Positions 1 to 11,203 of a stretch of DNA of 64,000 nucleotides are shown here, in pieces. The notes under the pieces were generated by a model that was given only the letters and a program-made list of their open reading frames with translations, searched no databases and was not told where the DNA came from. Origin of the DNA: Mayamaea pseudoterrestris. Its lineage: Eukaryota; Bacillariophyta; Bacillariophyceae; Sellaphorales; Sellaphoraceae. Position numbers and translations under genes: made by a program. Every line of letters begins with the position of its first letter. Position 1 is the first letter of the stretch. The stretch covers positions 372,001-436,000 of the forward strand of contig BROI01000002.1 of the NCBI GenBank assembly GCA_027923505.1, read 5' to 3'.

Positions 1-321
1 AACCATTGATCCTACCACCTCCCCGCCCCGCGAATGTGTTAGCTCGGTTTTAAAGCTACTGTAGTATCTACCAGTACTAGTACAGTACTACTTGACTACT
101 ATCTGCTCAGGTTCGCTCAAGTCGAAAGCCAAGTGAATCCCAGTGACAGCCTTGAAGCTGCGCACCACATGACTACCCTTTTCACATTCATTTTTTTGAT
201 CGTGACGGACGTTGCGCATGCCGACTGCTTGGCTCTTGCCGCGTCGTTGGAAGCGCAGCGAAGGAGGCGCTTGCGGTTACACATATCACTAGCCAAGCTC
301 TGCTGCTCCAGTCAAGCCACC
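1..321. other. 5' flank of the first HSF gene
   Basis: No gene seen. The reading frame of the downstream gene is open back to about 133, but the first in-frame ATG (169) lacks a good context. The ATG at 322 sits in GCCACCATG and is preferred, so most of this stretch is probably promoter and 5' UTR. Around 60-95 there is a run of overlapping AGTACTAGTAC-like palindromes of unknown meaning. Confidence 0.4.
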
Positions 322-1748
322 ATGAAGCCAAGCAAGAAATCTTTGATTGAAACATCAAAAGGTCATGATTACGCGCTGCCGCCAACAGGTACTCTGGCGC
401 TGCAGTCGGCGCTTGCAGCTTTAACGCCGTCAACCCATCAGCCACCACTATTCTCCAGCCTTGAACTGCTGCACCTCGAGCAGCTCTTGCAGGCTCGAGC
501 AACGATGCGAGCGCAGCAAGAAGTGCAGCAGCAGCAAATCTATTTGAATCCAATGGAATGGATGCTTCGGCGGCAGCAGCAGCAGCAGCAGCAGCAGCTG
601 TTACTGCAGGCAATGCAGCTACAGTCAAGCTTGCCGCTTGTTCCAACCTTTGCTACTACCTATCCCTTGGCGCCATCATTCCAGCCTGCAGCCATGCCTC
701 TCTCCATGCTATACCAGCAACAGCAAGCTCATGCCACGGTCCAGCTTACCAATCACGCGCTGCAACTACACCAGCTATTGCAACAGCAGCAGCAGGCAAT
801 GCAGCAGCATCCGCAGCCCGTCCTGGCCCATGCATCCAGTCCGTCTCCAGTAAGCCACGCAATCATGCCGGCACGACGCCAGGAGCAACTCGAAGATGCA
901 TCCTTTCCTTCTACATCTGATCATATCAAAAAGTCTTCCGATGGTAGCGAAACGCCAAGCATCAAGCGCTTATTGACTTCAGCTTCAGCGCGAACACGTA
1001 ATGAAAAAGCGACCAAACATTCCACTAGCTCGTTCATGTCTGCTAGCAAGCCAAAATCTATCATTCCACCCAGCAAGAGAGCAGTCACTAAATCCGCTAT
1101 TACTAACAGCAAACCATCCGCGACGAATAGCAACTTTCGCAACAGAAAAAGCCGCAAGCGTCGCATGATTCAAACCTTTCCCATCAAGCTGCACAAGATG
1201 ATTGCTTTCGCCGCCCAAGATGATCACTTGCGTCACTTGCTGGCCTACACCAAAGATGGAACGGCCTTTAGCATGACACATGATACGTACGAGCTGGAGG
1301 AGCAATTGTTTCACAAGTTTTTTGTGAGTCTCTGGCGAATGTGCTGAGCGTTTCCTCGGCAATGTTTCACAGTCTCCTCGCTCAAAGTTCTCCTTTTCTT
1401 CTTCAACAGCGACACAAAAACTTTGCCTCCTTTCGGCGTCAGCTGTGCATTTACGGATTCATCAAGGTTTCAAAAGGTAAGCAGCAGCAGCGGCGAGTGT
1501 TGGCAGAGATTAAAAGCAGCTCCGTTGTTGCATGCATCAGAGAGTATCACTCACTCTTTCTGTTTCAAATTTCAGTCAATAACAAGGTAGCTTACGCTCA
1601 TCCCCTCTTTTTGCGAGACCAGCCGGAGCTTGCCAAGCAAATGGTGCGAGAATCTATTGTGGAGCAGCAGCAGCAGCAGCAGCAAGTGCCGACTGCTAAT
1701 GGCGAAAACTCCGCAGCGACAAGTCTACCTTCCTCCGAATCCTCATGA
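322..1748 (+). CDS. HSF-type transcription factor with C-terminal DNA-binding domain
   Basis: Probable nuclear DNA-binding regulator of the heat-shock-factor family, 413 residues. Exons are 322-1323, 1410-1476 and 1576-1748; introns of 86 and 99 nt have GTGAGT..CAG and GTAAGC..CAG borders and keep the frame. Residues 1-280 are low complexity and Gln/Ala rich, including an eight-Gln run from (CAG)8. The HSF fold starts at FPIKLHKM (about residue 286), passes through DGTAF and LFHKFF, and after intron 1 continues RHKNFASFRRQL-YGF, the recognition-helix signature. It ends with a short YAHPLFLRDQP segment, a six- to seven-Gln tract and a Ser-rich tail. Canonical HSFs have the DNA-binding domain at the N terminus followed by a heptad-repeat trimerisation region; here the domain is C-terminal and no long coiled coil follows. 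Start chosen at the Kozak-like ATG. Paralogues lie at 47.0-48.6 and 50.3-51.7 kb. Target genes are unknown. Confidence 0.85.
574..597 (+). repeat. (CAG)8 microsatellite coding for glutamine
   Basis: Eight perfect CAG units inside the first HSF-type gene. Tracts of exactly eight units also occur at 20956-20979 and (as CTG) at 24502-24525, each coding for Gln in an unrelated gene. Confidence 0.9.
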
Positions 1749-2328
1749 CACTACTGCTGCTTCGTCTCGTCAATGGAAAAGCATCCAAAAAGCTGAACGC
1801 TGCTCTGCTGCTACAGACTTGATGCATGTCGTATCTTGCGCCTTGCGCCAGGTAATCAAGCGGTAAGACGCCCAACGCGTGACGACGGATAGCAAGCGCA
1901 CAGGCAACAGCTGTTGCTCGCAAGGACTTTCGATTGGTTTTAGCAAACGCATCGCTCGCGCGAGGAGAGTGACGGTCCGACAACCTAGCTATGGTCGAAA
2001 ACCCAGCGTATATCGTTTTGCTCGCGAGCAGATTTCGAGTGTCACGTATATGCGGTACAAGTACAGCCAAATATCTAACACACAATGCTCGTCTCGCCGT
2101 GGCTCGTAAAGAGATTTAAGACATTTTTGACGCAATTGCGGCTAGTACATGGAGTTCTGATGATGCATTTCGACCTTTCCGGCGAAGATGCCGAGGTTTT
2201 TTGAATCCACGGTTACATGAAGGGACTGAACGTGGAAACCCTTACGCCGACGTGTTTCGCGGCGTCATAAAACGCTGTTGCAACAAAAAATAATTTACAG
2301 CGCTTGTATATATCATCTCGCCTTCACC
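1749..2328. other. Intergenic region between HSF and LRR-like gene
   Basis: About 580 bases with only short, unconvincing open frames. It must hold the HSF 3' end and the promoter of the gene starting at 2329. No RNA gene or repeat recognised. Confidence 0.35.
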
Positions 2329-3552
2329 ATGGAGCACGACGACATTGACGTCGACTACTTTATTGACCGCAACGACTATTTTGATCCTCCCAATGCTCCC
2401 AACGAACACGCAGGAAGCGATGAGGAGACGCTAGACGACGAAGAAGAAGAAGACGACGAAGAAGAAGAAGAAGACGACGACGGCGATGACGACGGCGACA
2501 ACCCCAGCGTGGACGTTGAAAACTGGGATGACATTCTCCATACCCTGTACCGGGTTCATTTGAAGCCTGAAATCATTAGCAAAATCTCTGGCGAAGCTGA
2601 TGATGCGAGTGACGACGCTGATGGTTATCATAACGACGACGATGATGATGACGACGACGAAGACGACGACGATGATGATTATGTCAGGAACGAATTTGGG
2701 CCTGGAGCTGGCAATCACCTGGATTTGGACGCATTCGGTTTGCTTCCTCTCATTTGCCTTCCACAAGCACGACAAGAGCTGATATCCGCCATTGAAGCGA
2801 AAGGGATCCGCACGATAGAAAAGATTACTATATTTTTTTATAATGACGAGTTTCGCGTCCACGACGAAAGCATTTTGAATGGATGTGTCGAGTGCTTCGA
2901 GGAGTGTGGACGTGTCTTTGCCCTCTGTAAAAAATTGCGGAAGATTGAATTTTATATCGATTTCGATTCGGTGGATATGGATGCATTTTATTCGAGAATG
3001 ATTGCTAATGTTCAACATGTCAAGCAGGTAGCACTTACCATAAGGAACTCTGCTGCAGTAGGCTACGTCCCAACAACCTTTTTGCAAACTGTCAGGTCGC
3101 TGCCTTGCCTTGAAAAGTTTGTGCTTGGCGAAGCAAATACCCCATCAATTCTAGCTTGTCTATCAAGCTTGGAAGCTGTGCCGACATTAAAAGCATTCAC
3201 TTGGGGCATTGAAATATTGGAATATGCGGACTTGAAAGTCATAACCGTCGAGGAGGCTATGGCAGTGTCCCGTCTACTTGCTTTGAACAAGTTCGACAAG
3301 TTTGAGTTGAGATGTTTAAAGCTCACCGATCCTGTGGCGTCGCAGATTATTTGCGGGTCTATCTGTGCTGCTGATCGTCTGAAGCAGCTTGATTTTGTCA
3401 ATCTTGTCCTTGGGTCGACCATGGACGATTTTTTCGGAATAGTCGGGCAGCATCTACCCAGAGAATATATCTTGCGCGCCCTTGAAGCGACACTAATGAT
3501 TAAGCAGAACAGAGTTAATAAAACCACTTTACTTATTTTCTCCAAGAAGTGA
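2329..3552 (+). CDS. Acidic LRR-like protein, C-terminus possibly truncated
   Basis: Protein of 407 residues starting at an ATG in TTCACCATGG. Residues about 40-140 carry two long Asp/Glu runs, one made of GAA/GAC codons and the other of GAC/GAT codons. The remainder looks like irregular leucine-rich repeats (patterns such as LRKIEFYIDF, KFELRCLKLTDP, LKQLDFVNLVLG), probably a protein-interaction surface related to RNI/F-box-type LRRs. I see no F-box. The stop at 3550-3552 lies only 40 bases from the end of the Copia pol frame on the other strand, so the last residues (after about 3515) may come from the element or its insertion junction. The cellular role cannot be given from sequence. Confidence 0.65.
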   Translation: MEHDDIDVDYFIDRNDYFDPPNAPNEHAGSDEETLDDEEEEDDEEEEEDDDGDDDGDNPSVDVENWDDILHTLYRVHLKPEIISKISGEADDASDDADGYHNDDDDDDDDEDDDDDDYVRNEFGPGAGNHLDLDAFGLLPLICLPQARQELISAIEAKGIRTIEKITIFFYNDEFRVHDESILNGCVECFEECGRVFALCKKLRKIEFYIDFDSVDMDAFYSRMIANVQHVKQVALTIRNSAAVGYVPTTFLQTVRSLPCLEKFVLGEANTPSILACLSSLEAVPTLKAFTWGIEILEYADLKVITVEEAMAVSRLLALNKFDKFELRCLKLTDPVASQIICGSICAADRLKQLDFVNLVLGSTMDDFFGIVGQHLPREYILRALEATLMIKQNRVNKTTLLIFSKK

Positions 3553-3591
3553 TCGTCCTCGATCCACTCCTTCGGTTGCCGCTTACCGCGC

Positions 3592-6500
3592 TTACTTAAA
3601 CGTGACCGTCTTCGTGACGTCACCGCTGCCGCTTCGGTTTGGGTTCTCATCCGTGCTCAACACACTCCTTTGGGCCGAGTAGTACTTACTGCTCGAGGCC
3701 AGATTCATAACCAGGTTGCGGAGCTTTCCAAACTGGGCTCCCTGCAATGGTTTCGTAAAGAAATCCGCGACCATGTCTCCGGTCGGACAATGCTCAATGT
3801 TGACTTCACCAGCTGCCACAAGATCCTTCACAAAGAAGTACCGAACATTCATGTGTCGCGTGCGCTTTGTACTTGAGCTTCTGCCATTCTTTTCCAACAG
3901 CATTGAACTCATATTGTCTTGATACAATTTCGTGTCTTTGACCCCGAAACCTTGCGCCTTCAGAAAATATCCTGTCCACAGCAACTGCGGTAGCACATCA
4001 CGAACTCCACGACTTCGCTCTCCGTCGAGCTTCTTGTTACCAACTTCTGTTTAGCCGACGTGCTGTACACTGACCCTTGGCCAAGTGTCATTGTTCCACC
4101 AGTGTGACCCTTCATGTCTGGGTGCACCGCGTACGACGCGTCCACCCACCACTGGACTATTCCGGACTGGTCCGCCTTCAGCGTCAACACCATGTCCACG
4201 CTTCCGCGTAAATACTTCACCACTCTTGCAGCCTTCTTATAGTCGTCTTCGTCCGGCTGTTGCAACCTCGTGCTCAAGAAAGAAATTGCTGTGCGAATGT
4301 CCGGTCGCGCTCGCTGGCTCAGGTACAGACACTGCATCACAATTGTCACAAAAATCTGCTTCTTCTCTTCGCTCAGCATGACTGGATTTTCCGATATCTG
4401 AAACAAGTGACTGGCCGCCGGAGTCGCTGCCGTTCCATCCATGTCGTCTGGCGCATGATGGAGGACATTCTTCACATAGTCAATCATGTTGATTGCTACT
4501 TCTCCAGGCTTAGTATAGTCCAATACCATGCCGAGGTAGTCGTGTACTTTTCCGCGTGACTTGTTCATTGGAGTCTCCTTGCCGAACTCCTCATCCATCT
4601 GCGCAATGAACTCATCCACGACGCTCACGTCGACGTGCGAAATCTTCAAATCATCCACGTGCCATCCCACGGTGATTTGCTTCCCATTGACCATCTTGTT
4701 GCACACACACGGATCATACGGGTTCTTCTCGAAGCCCCACTCGAGCAATTTTGCGGACAACTTCTCCCAGAACAGTCGCGCTGCTCGCAGCGTGCCGTAA
4801 AGCGCCATGAGTAATTCAACGTACATGACTTTCTCGCCGTTCTCCATTGTGACGCAAGGCTCGTACATTTCGCGATCAATCTCCAACAGTAGCTCCACCA
4901 TCTTCCCAGTGAAACGAACGTGCACCAACTCGTCCATTTCCGCTTGCATGAACGCGCCCGGAACATCAACCACAGCAACCTCGCGTCCTTCCATAGCGTC
5001 AATGATTGCCGTCAGAAAAATGGCCTCAGTCGCTATCGTGGGAGATGCCGCGTCTTCCTTCGCAGTGTACGCTCGTTGCTTGCGTCCATCTGCACATCCG
5101 CGTCCCTTCACAGTTCCGCACCGCTTGCGCTTGAGAAACATCAAATATGCCAGCGCATCCTTACGCTGCTGTGGAGTCAAAGTGCACTGGGGGACTGCCT
5201 TCATGACGTGTCTATCGTGTAGCTGCTGCATTTCCTTGCGCACTGCCTCCACTCCAGCATCGCCAAACGCCTTCAAACCTTGCCGCATATTCATCTGCGC
5301 CGTGACGAGTGGCTCCGTCACTTCCTCTGCAGCGTCGAGCGTGAACAAATGAGCGAACGATCGAGGTTTGCGCGCACGCAGGCCATACCGACCAGTGCGT
5401 GGGCCATAGCGCGCATCGAAATCCTCTTCATCTGCAGCAGCTGGCACTCCTTCAATTTCGCCTTCATCGGGCACTCCTTCAATTTCGCCATCATCCATGG
5501 CCGGCGCGTCGTCAAGTTCGCCTTCAATGGCCTCACCATCCTCATTGTCCGGCACTCCTTCGATTGCGCCGTCAGCACTATCGTCGTCGTCGCTGTCGTT
5601 GTCGTCATCGGTCGCATTCACTCCTTCGCTTCCGCCGGCAGAGTCGTCGTCGCCGCGAGAAGCGTCGTCATCGTAATCAGAGTCATCATCATCCGCGTCG
5701 TCATCAGCGTGCCACATGACTGGCTCAGCAGCCTCCGCAACACGGTGGCGGTCCATGAACACGATGCCCGGATTGGCCTTCTGTTGACGAGCGAGACGAT
5801 GCACGCGCTCAATGACATCATCAGGCATGGGCAAAGGCGTAGCGTGGCCACGATTCAGAATTTTGCCCGAGGACAAACTGAGGAAATAAAACCCGCCCTG
5901 CACATTACCAGTTGGGCGCAGAGCCAGCGCACCAATCGTGCGCGCCTGCATGTCATTGCTGTGCGACTCATGCGTTTGCACATACTGACCGAATTCATAC
6001 TTGCAATGCCGATGAAAGTCAACTGTCTGACCAGTCACAATGGTACGTGGACTGAGATCCTTCGAAATGCCACGCTCGTTCGGAAACGCATTCAACCAAA
6101 ACACGGCAGACTTCGTCATTTCGATAACCAATCGTGCCGGCACGTGCTTAAACGGCAACGTGTTGTATGTCGCGCGCACCCGTTCCTTCACGACACGGAT
6201 AAAACGTTCGATTTCGCCAACGTGCTCATCCTCAGACGTCGCATTGAGCGCCACTCCGAGATCAGCCAACGCGCCAAGCATTGGAGCGAACTCCCCATCC
6301 ATCAGAGCCGCAACGACGCGGAACCCACCGCGTGCGTAAATCTTCAACACAGACTCGATTGCCTTCAACATAACCGGAAGCGTACGGTTTTGAATCACCT
6401 CGACCGTAGCAAAACGAATGCTGCGGGAGAATGTCACCAACATAGGGACCTTGTTGATATACATGATGTCTGCACAAAGAGTAACGTCTCGATAGCGACT

Positions 6501-8345
6501 CATGATAGCCGGTGGAAGCTGCTCAACAATCGCAGGCTTCACCAGATGCGACGCGCGACGCGTCGTCTTTCCTTTTAATGAGCCAACATCGGGTCCAAAG
6601 ATGTGCTCAGCCGCCAGGATGTCGGCTTTTGTCACGGGGCAGTTCGGCAACTGATTGCTAGTAACGATGCGCAGGTAATCCTTGAGGCTTGGCCGTCCAA
6701 TTTTGATTTGCAATTCCCTAGCTCTAACAGCGCGTAAATAGTCATCATTGGTGTAGTTAGTACGGTTATCGTCTACCGTAGTCAACATCGCCACTCCATC
6801 CTTGACATCGCCGCGCTTGCCCTTCGAAAAACTCTCGCACACATACAGCCCAGAGTCAGTCTCGACAAACTCTCGCTGCTTACCGTCCGGCTTCTCCACG
6901 ACGAACCTTGGACGCTCCACGCCGTGCATGAGATACTCCACGGTAAACTTCTTCCGGACTTGCGCCAAACTCAAAATGTTCGCCAGCCCCTGCGGATACC
7001 ACCACACCGGACCATAGCCCTCCAAGTCGCCCATCATGTTCGTCCTCACTGTACCAGCATTGCACTTGATCACCATCCACGTTGGTACCGGGCGAATGTT
7101 CGTCAGCATCTTGGCGTTGCAGAACAGATCCACTGTCGACTGATTGTCCAAGAGCACGGCCTTCTTCGAAATGTTCACTTTCGACTTCGGCGGCTGCGCG
7201 AACATGTAGCCGATCTCGTCGTCGTCGTCGCTATCTTCCTCGCTACCCAGCGTGAAGTGCTGCGCTCCACTAGCCTCTGCAGCCGGCGCACTCTCCGTAG
7301 ACTCCGTTCTAGTAGGACAGTCTCGCTGCACATGGCCAACCTGTTGGCAGATCCAGCACCTGGGAGGGTCACGCGCGGTACCAGTCGTGTGGAACGCCAC
7401 GCCCTCGTTCGTTGGCAGCGTGGCTTCGCCATCTGCGTGCTCACGACGCTGCATGATGTTGTACGCATCGTGGATCGTCAACGGGAAATTGTCATGCCCG
7501 TCGAGATAGCAGTTGCGCAAGTGCTTGCAATACCCAGCGTACTCGCCCGTTGCGCCACGCACGAAAAGCATCGCAAGCTCAAGCTCCTCGGCGGCCTTGA
7601 TGTCCTCAGCGGTAGCCTGAGTACGGTTGTCATCCTTGGCAATGTTCGACGCGACAATATCATTGTGCATCGTGACGCCAACTGCCTTCGCGACATCTGC
7701 CAGCGTGACCATGCTTTCGTAGTATTTCTGCAGGCTTTCGCGCGCTCCTTGAGTACGTCCGAACAACTCGGCTTGAATGTCCACGACTTGATCCACAAGT
7801 TTGCAGCGCCCTTCGTACGTATGCGAGATCTCCTTGATGATCGCCAGCAACTGAATTCCGTCCGTTTCCTCCTCGGCGTCTCGGAACTTGGCATGCGACT
7901 TGACACGATCCTTCATACGCTCCGTGCATTGTCCATACAACACGGCGTAGAGTCCAGCGAGGAAGTCGGAGTACACACGCACGCGCTCGACATGTTCTTT
8001 CTTGTCGGCCTTGTATTCCTCAAGCATAATGGACCAGTCTCCATCCGTCGTGTCGTCAGCCTTGACTGGACGCGCAGGCTCGGCAGGAATTGCCAGTTCC
8101 ACGTTGCGCATCCCCTTGAGCAGCTCCTTGGTATATTTCTTGTAGGAGCGCCCGACGAAAGTGATGATCTCGTTCGTCGTTCGAATGAATCCATCGGGAT
8201 CGCGCGAACCGTTGTAATCGTAGATGAAACCAGCGAGCGTCGGCTCGCTTCCTTGGAAATTTCCACTCGGCGCACGACTCGGTCCGTTGAGTCTGTTTCC
8301 ATTGCCGTTGCCTTGGTTCCCATGCTGTTCAACCGTCGTAACTGA
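3592..8345 (-). mobile_element. Ty1/Copia-type retroelement, damaged, no LTRs found
   Basis: Minus-strand element with the Copia order gag, protease, integrase, reverse transcriptase, RNase H. Compared with a complete element it lacks recognisable flanking direct repeats: DNA just beyond the pol stop (3552-3591) and beyond the gag frame (8346-8623) does not match. No primer-binding site complementary to initiator tRNA was recognised. A one-base frame loss near 4010 splits RNase H. It sits between the LRR-like gene and the gene at 8624, with very little spacer on the low-coordinate side, so the 3' end is probably deleted. High similarity to diatom CoDi elements is expected but was not searched. 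Confidence 0.85.
3592..8345 (-). pseudogene. Copia gag-pol polyprotein with frameshift in RNase H
   Basis: The main frame is open from 8345 to 3960; its first ATG is at 8111, leaving about 78 open codons upstream without ATG, while an ATG in another frame lies at about 8322. Domains in order: gag; zinc knuckle CWICQQVGHVQRDC (CX2CX4HX4C, about 7340); protease with LLDNQST in place of the usual D-S/T-G; integrase with D (CADIMYI), D (LMDGEFAP) and E (EHVGEIER); Asp-rich linker near 5.5-5.7 kb; reverse transcriptase with DVPGAFMQ, LYGT and WHVDDLKISH; RNase H with WVDASYA and SSTESE. Just after that motif the frame shifts by one base and continues as LPQLLWTGYF to the stop at 3592. Apart from this shift the coding region is intact, so loss of activity is probably recent. 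Confidence 0.85.
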
Positions 8346-8623
8346 TTATCACAGCTCGAATTGTCGTATGTATGTTGTGCAGGTGCAAGTGTGCAGCCTT
8401 GAAACCTTAGTCGGTTGTAAAGAGACGCCGGTTTTGTATAACCTTACAATTCACTTTGGAAGGACGCGCTTGATGCGCTTCCTTTTTTCTAAACAAAGTT
8501 AATAAGTGGCAATTGTTTATTTCTTTAAGCCTGACTTGCTTGCAATACTTTTAAGGCATAGAATCGAGACCGTAAATGTGGGCGGCCAGCAGCTTGCCCA
8601 AACAAGCATCCCAAAACTGTCGC
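8346..8623. other. Junction between Copia element and host gene
   Basis: About 280 bases between the upstream limit of the gag frame and the stop of the next host gene. It should contain the element's 5' leader or LTR remnant and the 3' UTR of the gene ending at 8624. I could not place the boundary. GTTAATA occurs here (about 8497) and near 3513 on the other side of the element, a weak target-duplication candidate only. Confidence 0.3.
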
Positions 8624-10171
8624 TTAGAACACGGCTTCAAAGGACAGCGACACTGGTTGCGGTCGCGGCGCCCGCCTTCTCCTCAATCGTTGTGGTTGGT
8701 GTTGCTTACTTGCTTCGCCCTCGTCTTCCCGTCCAGCTTGCTCCAGCTCTACGAAACCCTGCACCAGCAAGCGACAGGTCGAATTCGACCACTGCACGAG
8801 AACGACGGGCCGAACATTCTTGTCCGACATATTTGCAAGCGAGCGAGAAAGTGGATCATGATGCGACCGCAAGTTCCAAGCGTCATTGCCAGTTCCGTAT
8901 TCGATTGTTGCCTTCCACGCCTTGGGTGGACAGCCACCGCCACTTTTCGACGCGCCACTGGCAGCTTCCGCAATGCCGCTGCTACTTGCATCCGTCTGCT
9001 GCTGCCGCGCCACCACGGACCCCAGCGTGCGCGCCAGTCGAAGCATGACGGTCACATAGAGCTGCAGTCCGTGCTGCGCTTCGCGAGGAACGGCCACGGT
9101 GCGCGTCGACGTGGTCGTCGTCTTGCCGCACCCCTGCTTTCGCCGTCGCACCTGCATCCAGTCAATGTGGTGTGCGTAGCTTGTGTCATTATTTGATGGG
9201 GACTGTGGTTGCGTCGTCATGTTGCTCAGTAGCTGAATGCTGCACTGCGCTTGCTGCGGACTCGTCTTGTTGTTATAAGCATTTCCTCGTGCCAAACCAG
9301 CATCACCATTACCACTCTGCGTTCGCAGCAAATCACTCGCCAAAATCAAATGATGCTGCAGCAACTGATGCGGCACGCCATGTCCTTCCAGTATGTAGAC
9401 CTGCGGCGGCACTGCCACATTAGCTTGTCGCTGCACGAGCTTCTTCAGTAACGTGTAAACGGCCTTTTTGCCGCGCAGCAGTCGCTTGGAGGCTTCCGTT
9501 CCCGATTTGGTGGTGGCGGCAGTGGCCGACGTTACACAGTAGGAGCGAGTGTCCAGCAGCGCGGCAACGTGTAACGTTGGTAGGTTCGTAGTGAAAGGTA
9601 ACAATGATGCTGGACGAGGAGGAGGTAGTTGCTGTTGATCATCGGTACTTGATGATGATAATTGACTCTTGACAACATGTTGATGACAACTCAATGAAAG
9701 AATGGTTTGCTGGTTGCAGTCGGTAATCTTTTCAATCGGAGCGCGCTGCACAAATTCACCAACGTCTGGCATCATTGTTTGCTTTAGTTCACCCGTTGCT
9801 GCTGCATGCGGCGTCTTGGCGTTCATACTGTTTCGTGCGTTTCGTCGCACCTTGACTCGTCGGGGATGCTCGGAATGCACAACACTCGTCGTTTTGACTG
9901 CAGACGATGCGCCCTTTTTCTCGCTGTTTTTGCTAATCTTGCTGCTGGACAATTTGGAATCAAGACTCGGAGTGTTGTTAGTACTCGCATTTTCAGTCGC
10001 AGTAGTCGTTGATGATGATGCTGCATTCTTTTTGCGAAAGTGATTGCTGCTGCTGTAGCGATGCCATGTTTTTGATGCAGCAGAACTACTTGACTGCGGC
10101 TGCAGACTCGACATGGCTGGTAGTGCAGCATGACGCAGGCGCATCAAGCTTGTTCGAGACGTCGCAAGCAT
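8624..10171 (-). CDS. Uncharacterised protein with basic, Ser-rich N-terminus
   Basis: Open frame of 515 residues from an ATG at 10171; the frame is open about 36 codons further but has no earlier ATG. Residues 1-60 are rich in Arg, Ser and Ala without acidic residues, which fits a mitochondrial (or plastid transit-like) presequence. The middle is low complexity. A more ordered part near residues 245-330 contains LLDTRSYCV, a basic KRLLRGKKAVYTLLKKL segment and VYILEGHGVPHQLLQHHL. Further ordered patches are HGLQLYVTVMLRLARTLGS and PVVLVQWSNSTCRLLVQGFVEL near the C terminus. I do not recognise the family. No intron is needed to keep the frame open. Confidence 0.5.
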   Translation of the reverse strand: MLATSRTSLMRLRHAALPAMSSLQPQSSSSAASKTWHRYSSSNHFRKKNAASSSTTTATENASTNNTPSLDSKLSSSKISKNSEKKGASSAVKTTSVVHSEHPRRVKVRRNARNSMNAKTPHAAATGELKQTMMPDVGEFVQRAPIEKITDCNQQTILSLSCHQHVVKSQLSSSSTDDQQQLPPPRPASLLPFTTNLPTLHVAALLDTRSYCVTSATAATTKSGTEASKRLLRGKKAVYTLLKKLVQRQANVAVPPQVYILEGHGVPHQLLQHHLILASDLLRTQSGNGDAGLARGNAYNNKTSPQQAQCSIQLLSNMTTQPQSPSNNDTSYAHHIDWMQVRRRKQGCGKTTTTSTRTVAVPREAQHGLQLYVTVMLRLARTLGSVVARQQQTDASSSGIAEAASGASKSGGGCPPKAWKATIEYGTGNDAWNLRSHHDPLSRSLANMSDKNVRPVVLVQWSNSTCRLLVQGFVELEQAGREDEGEASKQHQPQRLRRRRAPRPQPVSLSFEAVF

Positions 10172-10685
10172 TGGAATGGAGTGCGATAAAGAGAACTGGA
10201 TGTATTGAATAACAGTAAATCGAAACGCAGCGAGCAGCGCAACGAGAAGGGTCGCTGAGAATGTCTCTATGCAAGCCAAGCCAGCAAATTCGTTTCAAGG
10301 CAGCACTTTATATAGTCTTGGTTCAAAGATTTAATATAGAGAGCTAGAATACTTTCAAGGCGAAACTATGCGAGCGAGCAAGGTGCGCGCTGCCATGGTG
10401 ATGTCGTCGCGCGTGTTCGTGCCGGAAGCTTGGAAATGTCGCTCCACAACTCACATCTGGCTCAAGCGGCACTGAAAAGACTTGTAACACCGCGATGAAT
10501 CGCGACATGCGAATCCTCCATTGCCTTCCATCTCGAGCCCTTGGATCATTCTTTGTCCACTGCAAACTAACAGACAAGCAAGCAAGTAGAAGATACTTAT
10601 ATTACGACGAAATACTAGTTGATCAATGACTTTCTCAAATTCCATTTCCAAAGCATCGCGAGCTTTTGCTGCTCGTTCGTCAGCA
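10172..10685. other. Divergent intergenic region
   Basis: About 510 bases between a minus-strand gene and the small plus-strand gene. A TTATATAG-like box at about 10310-10320 could serve the minus-strand gene. The open frame on the minus strand at 10451-10798 overlaps the first exon of the plus-strand gene and is not believed. Confidence 0.3.
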
Positions 10686-11203
10686 ATGGTTCGAAACAAA
10701 CCAATCATCACGGTGAGTGCTCGCCTTGATTCGAATCGTACCAATGTTGAGCTGCTTATACAATCAAGTGAATCGATCGTTTTGATTTCTTGAAACAATA
10801 GTGTCGCTGCTACTGGATTTTCACGATAATTGCATGATGAAGCATTGCATGAATGGCCTGATGCTTCTCTTTCTCCTTGTACTCACAAATCATTTTTTCA
10901 TTCACATATTATCAGCCGCCACAAGCACTCTATCAGCAGAAGCGTTCATTCGTCGCATCCGGCGTGGCCGCGCCCCGACCCGCCAAGGTGCCTGGCCCCG
11001 AAACGGCCACGTCGAATCCCCCCGCGCCCGGTGGAGGCACATCCATGGTGGAGCGGCTGGGAAGCTTTTTGGTGGGCGCCGGCTTGGCCGGATTGCTGTC
11101 GCAATACTATCTATATCAGGAGCTGCTGACGAGCAACGCGCGCATGATTGAAAGGCAGCATGATTTGGAGAAGCGCATCAAGATGCTGGAAGGAACGAAG
11201 TGA
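10686..11203 (+). CDS. Small single-span membrane protein, probably mitochondrial
   Basis: Two-exon model: 10686-10712 and 10916-11203, with a 203-nt GTGAGT..TCAG intron in phase 0, giving 103-104 residues. The N-terminus (MVRNKPII, then QQKRSFVASGVAA) is basic and lacks acidic residues, like a mitochondrial presequence. Pro/Ala-rich linker follows, then a hydrophobic helix LGSFLVGAGLAGLLSQYYLY and a short C-terminal coiled coil (NARMIERQHDLEKRIKMLEG). This resembles small inner-membrane assembly proteins in general layout, but no specific family is claimed. The first exon is only nine codons and is inferred from the splice sites; the second exon is firm. Confidence 0.6.

Noticed and set aside
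188-646. Open frame on the minus strand opposite the HSF Gln/Ala region
   Set aside because: Ala/Leu-rich shadow of CAG-rich coding DNA with no domain.
5280-8345. Long plus-strand frames opposite the Copia element (for example 5280-6578 and 6924-8345)
   Set aside because: Arg/His-rich shadows of the GC-rich minus-strand pol; the opposite strand has clear integrase and reverse transcriptase motifs.
3510-8500. GTTAATA on both sides of the Copia element as a target-site duplication
   Set aside because: Only seven bases, not adjacent to TG..CA ends, and AT-rich; chance match is likely.
10451-10798. 115-residue minus-strand frame
   Set aside because: Overlaps the first exon and intron of the small plus-strand gene and has no recognisable features.
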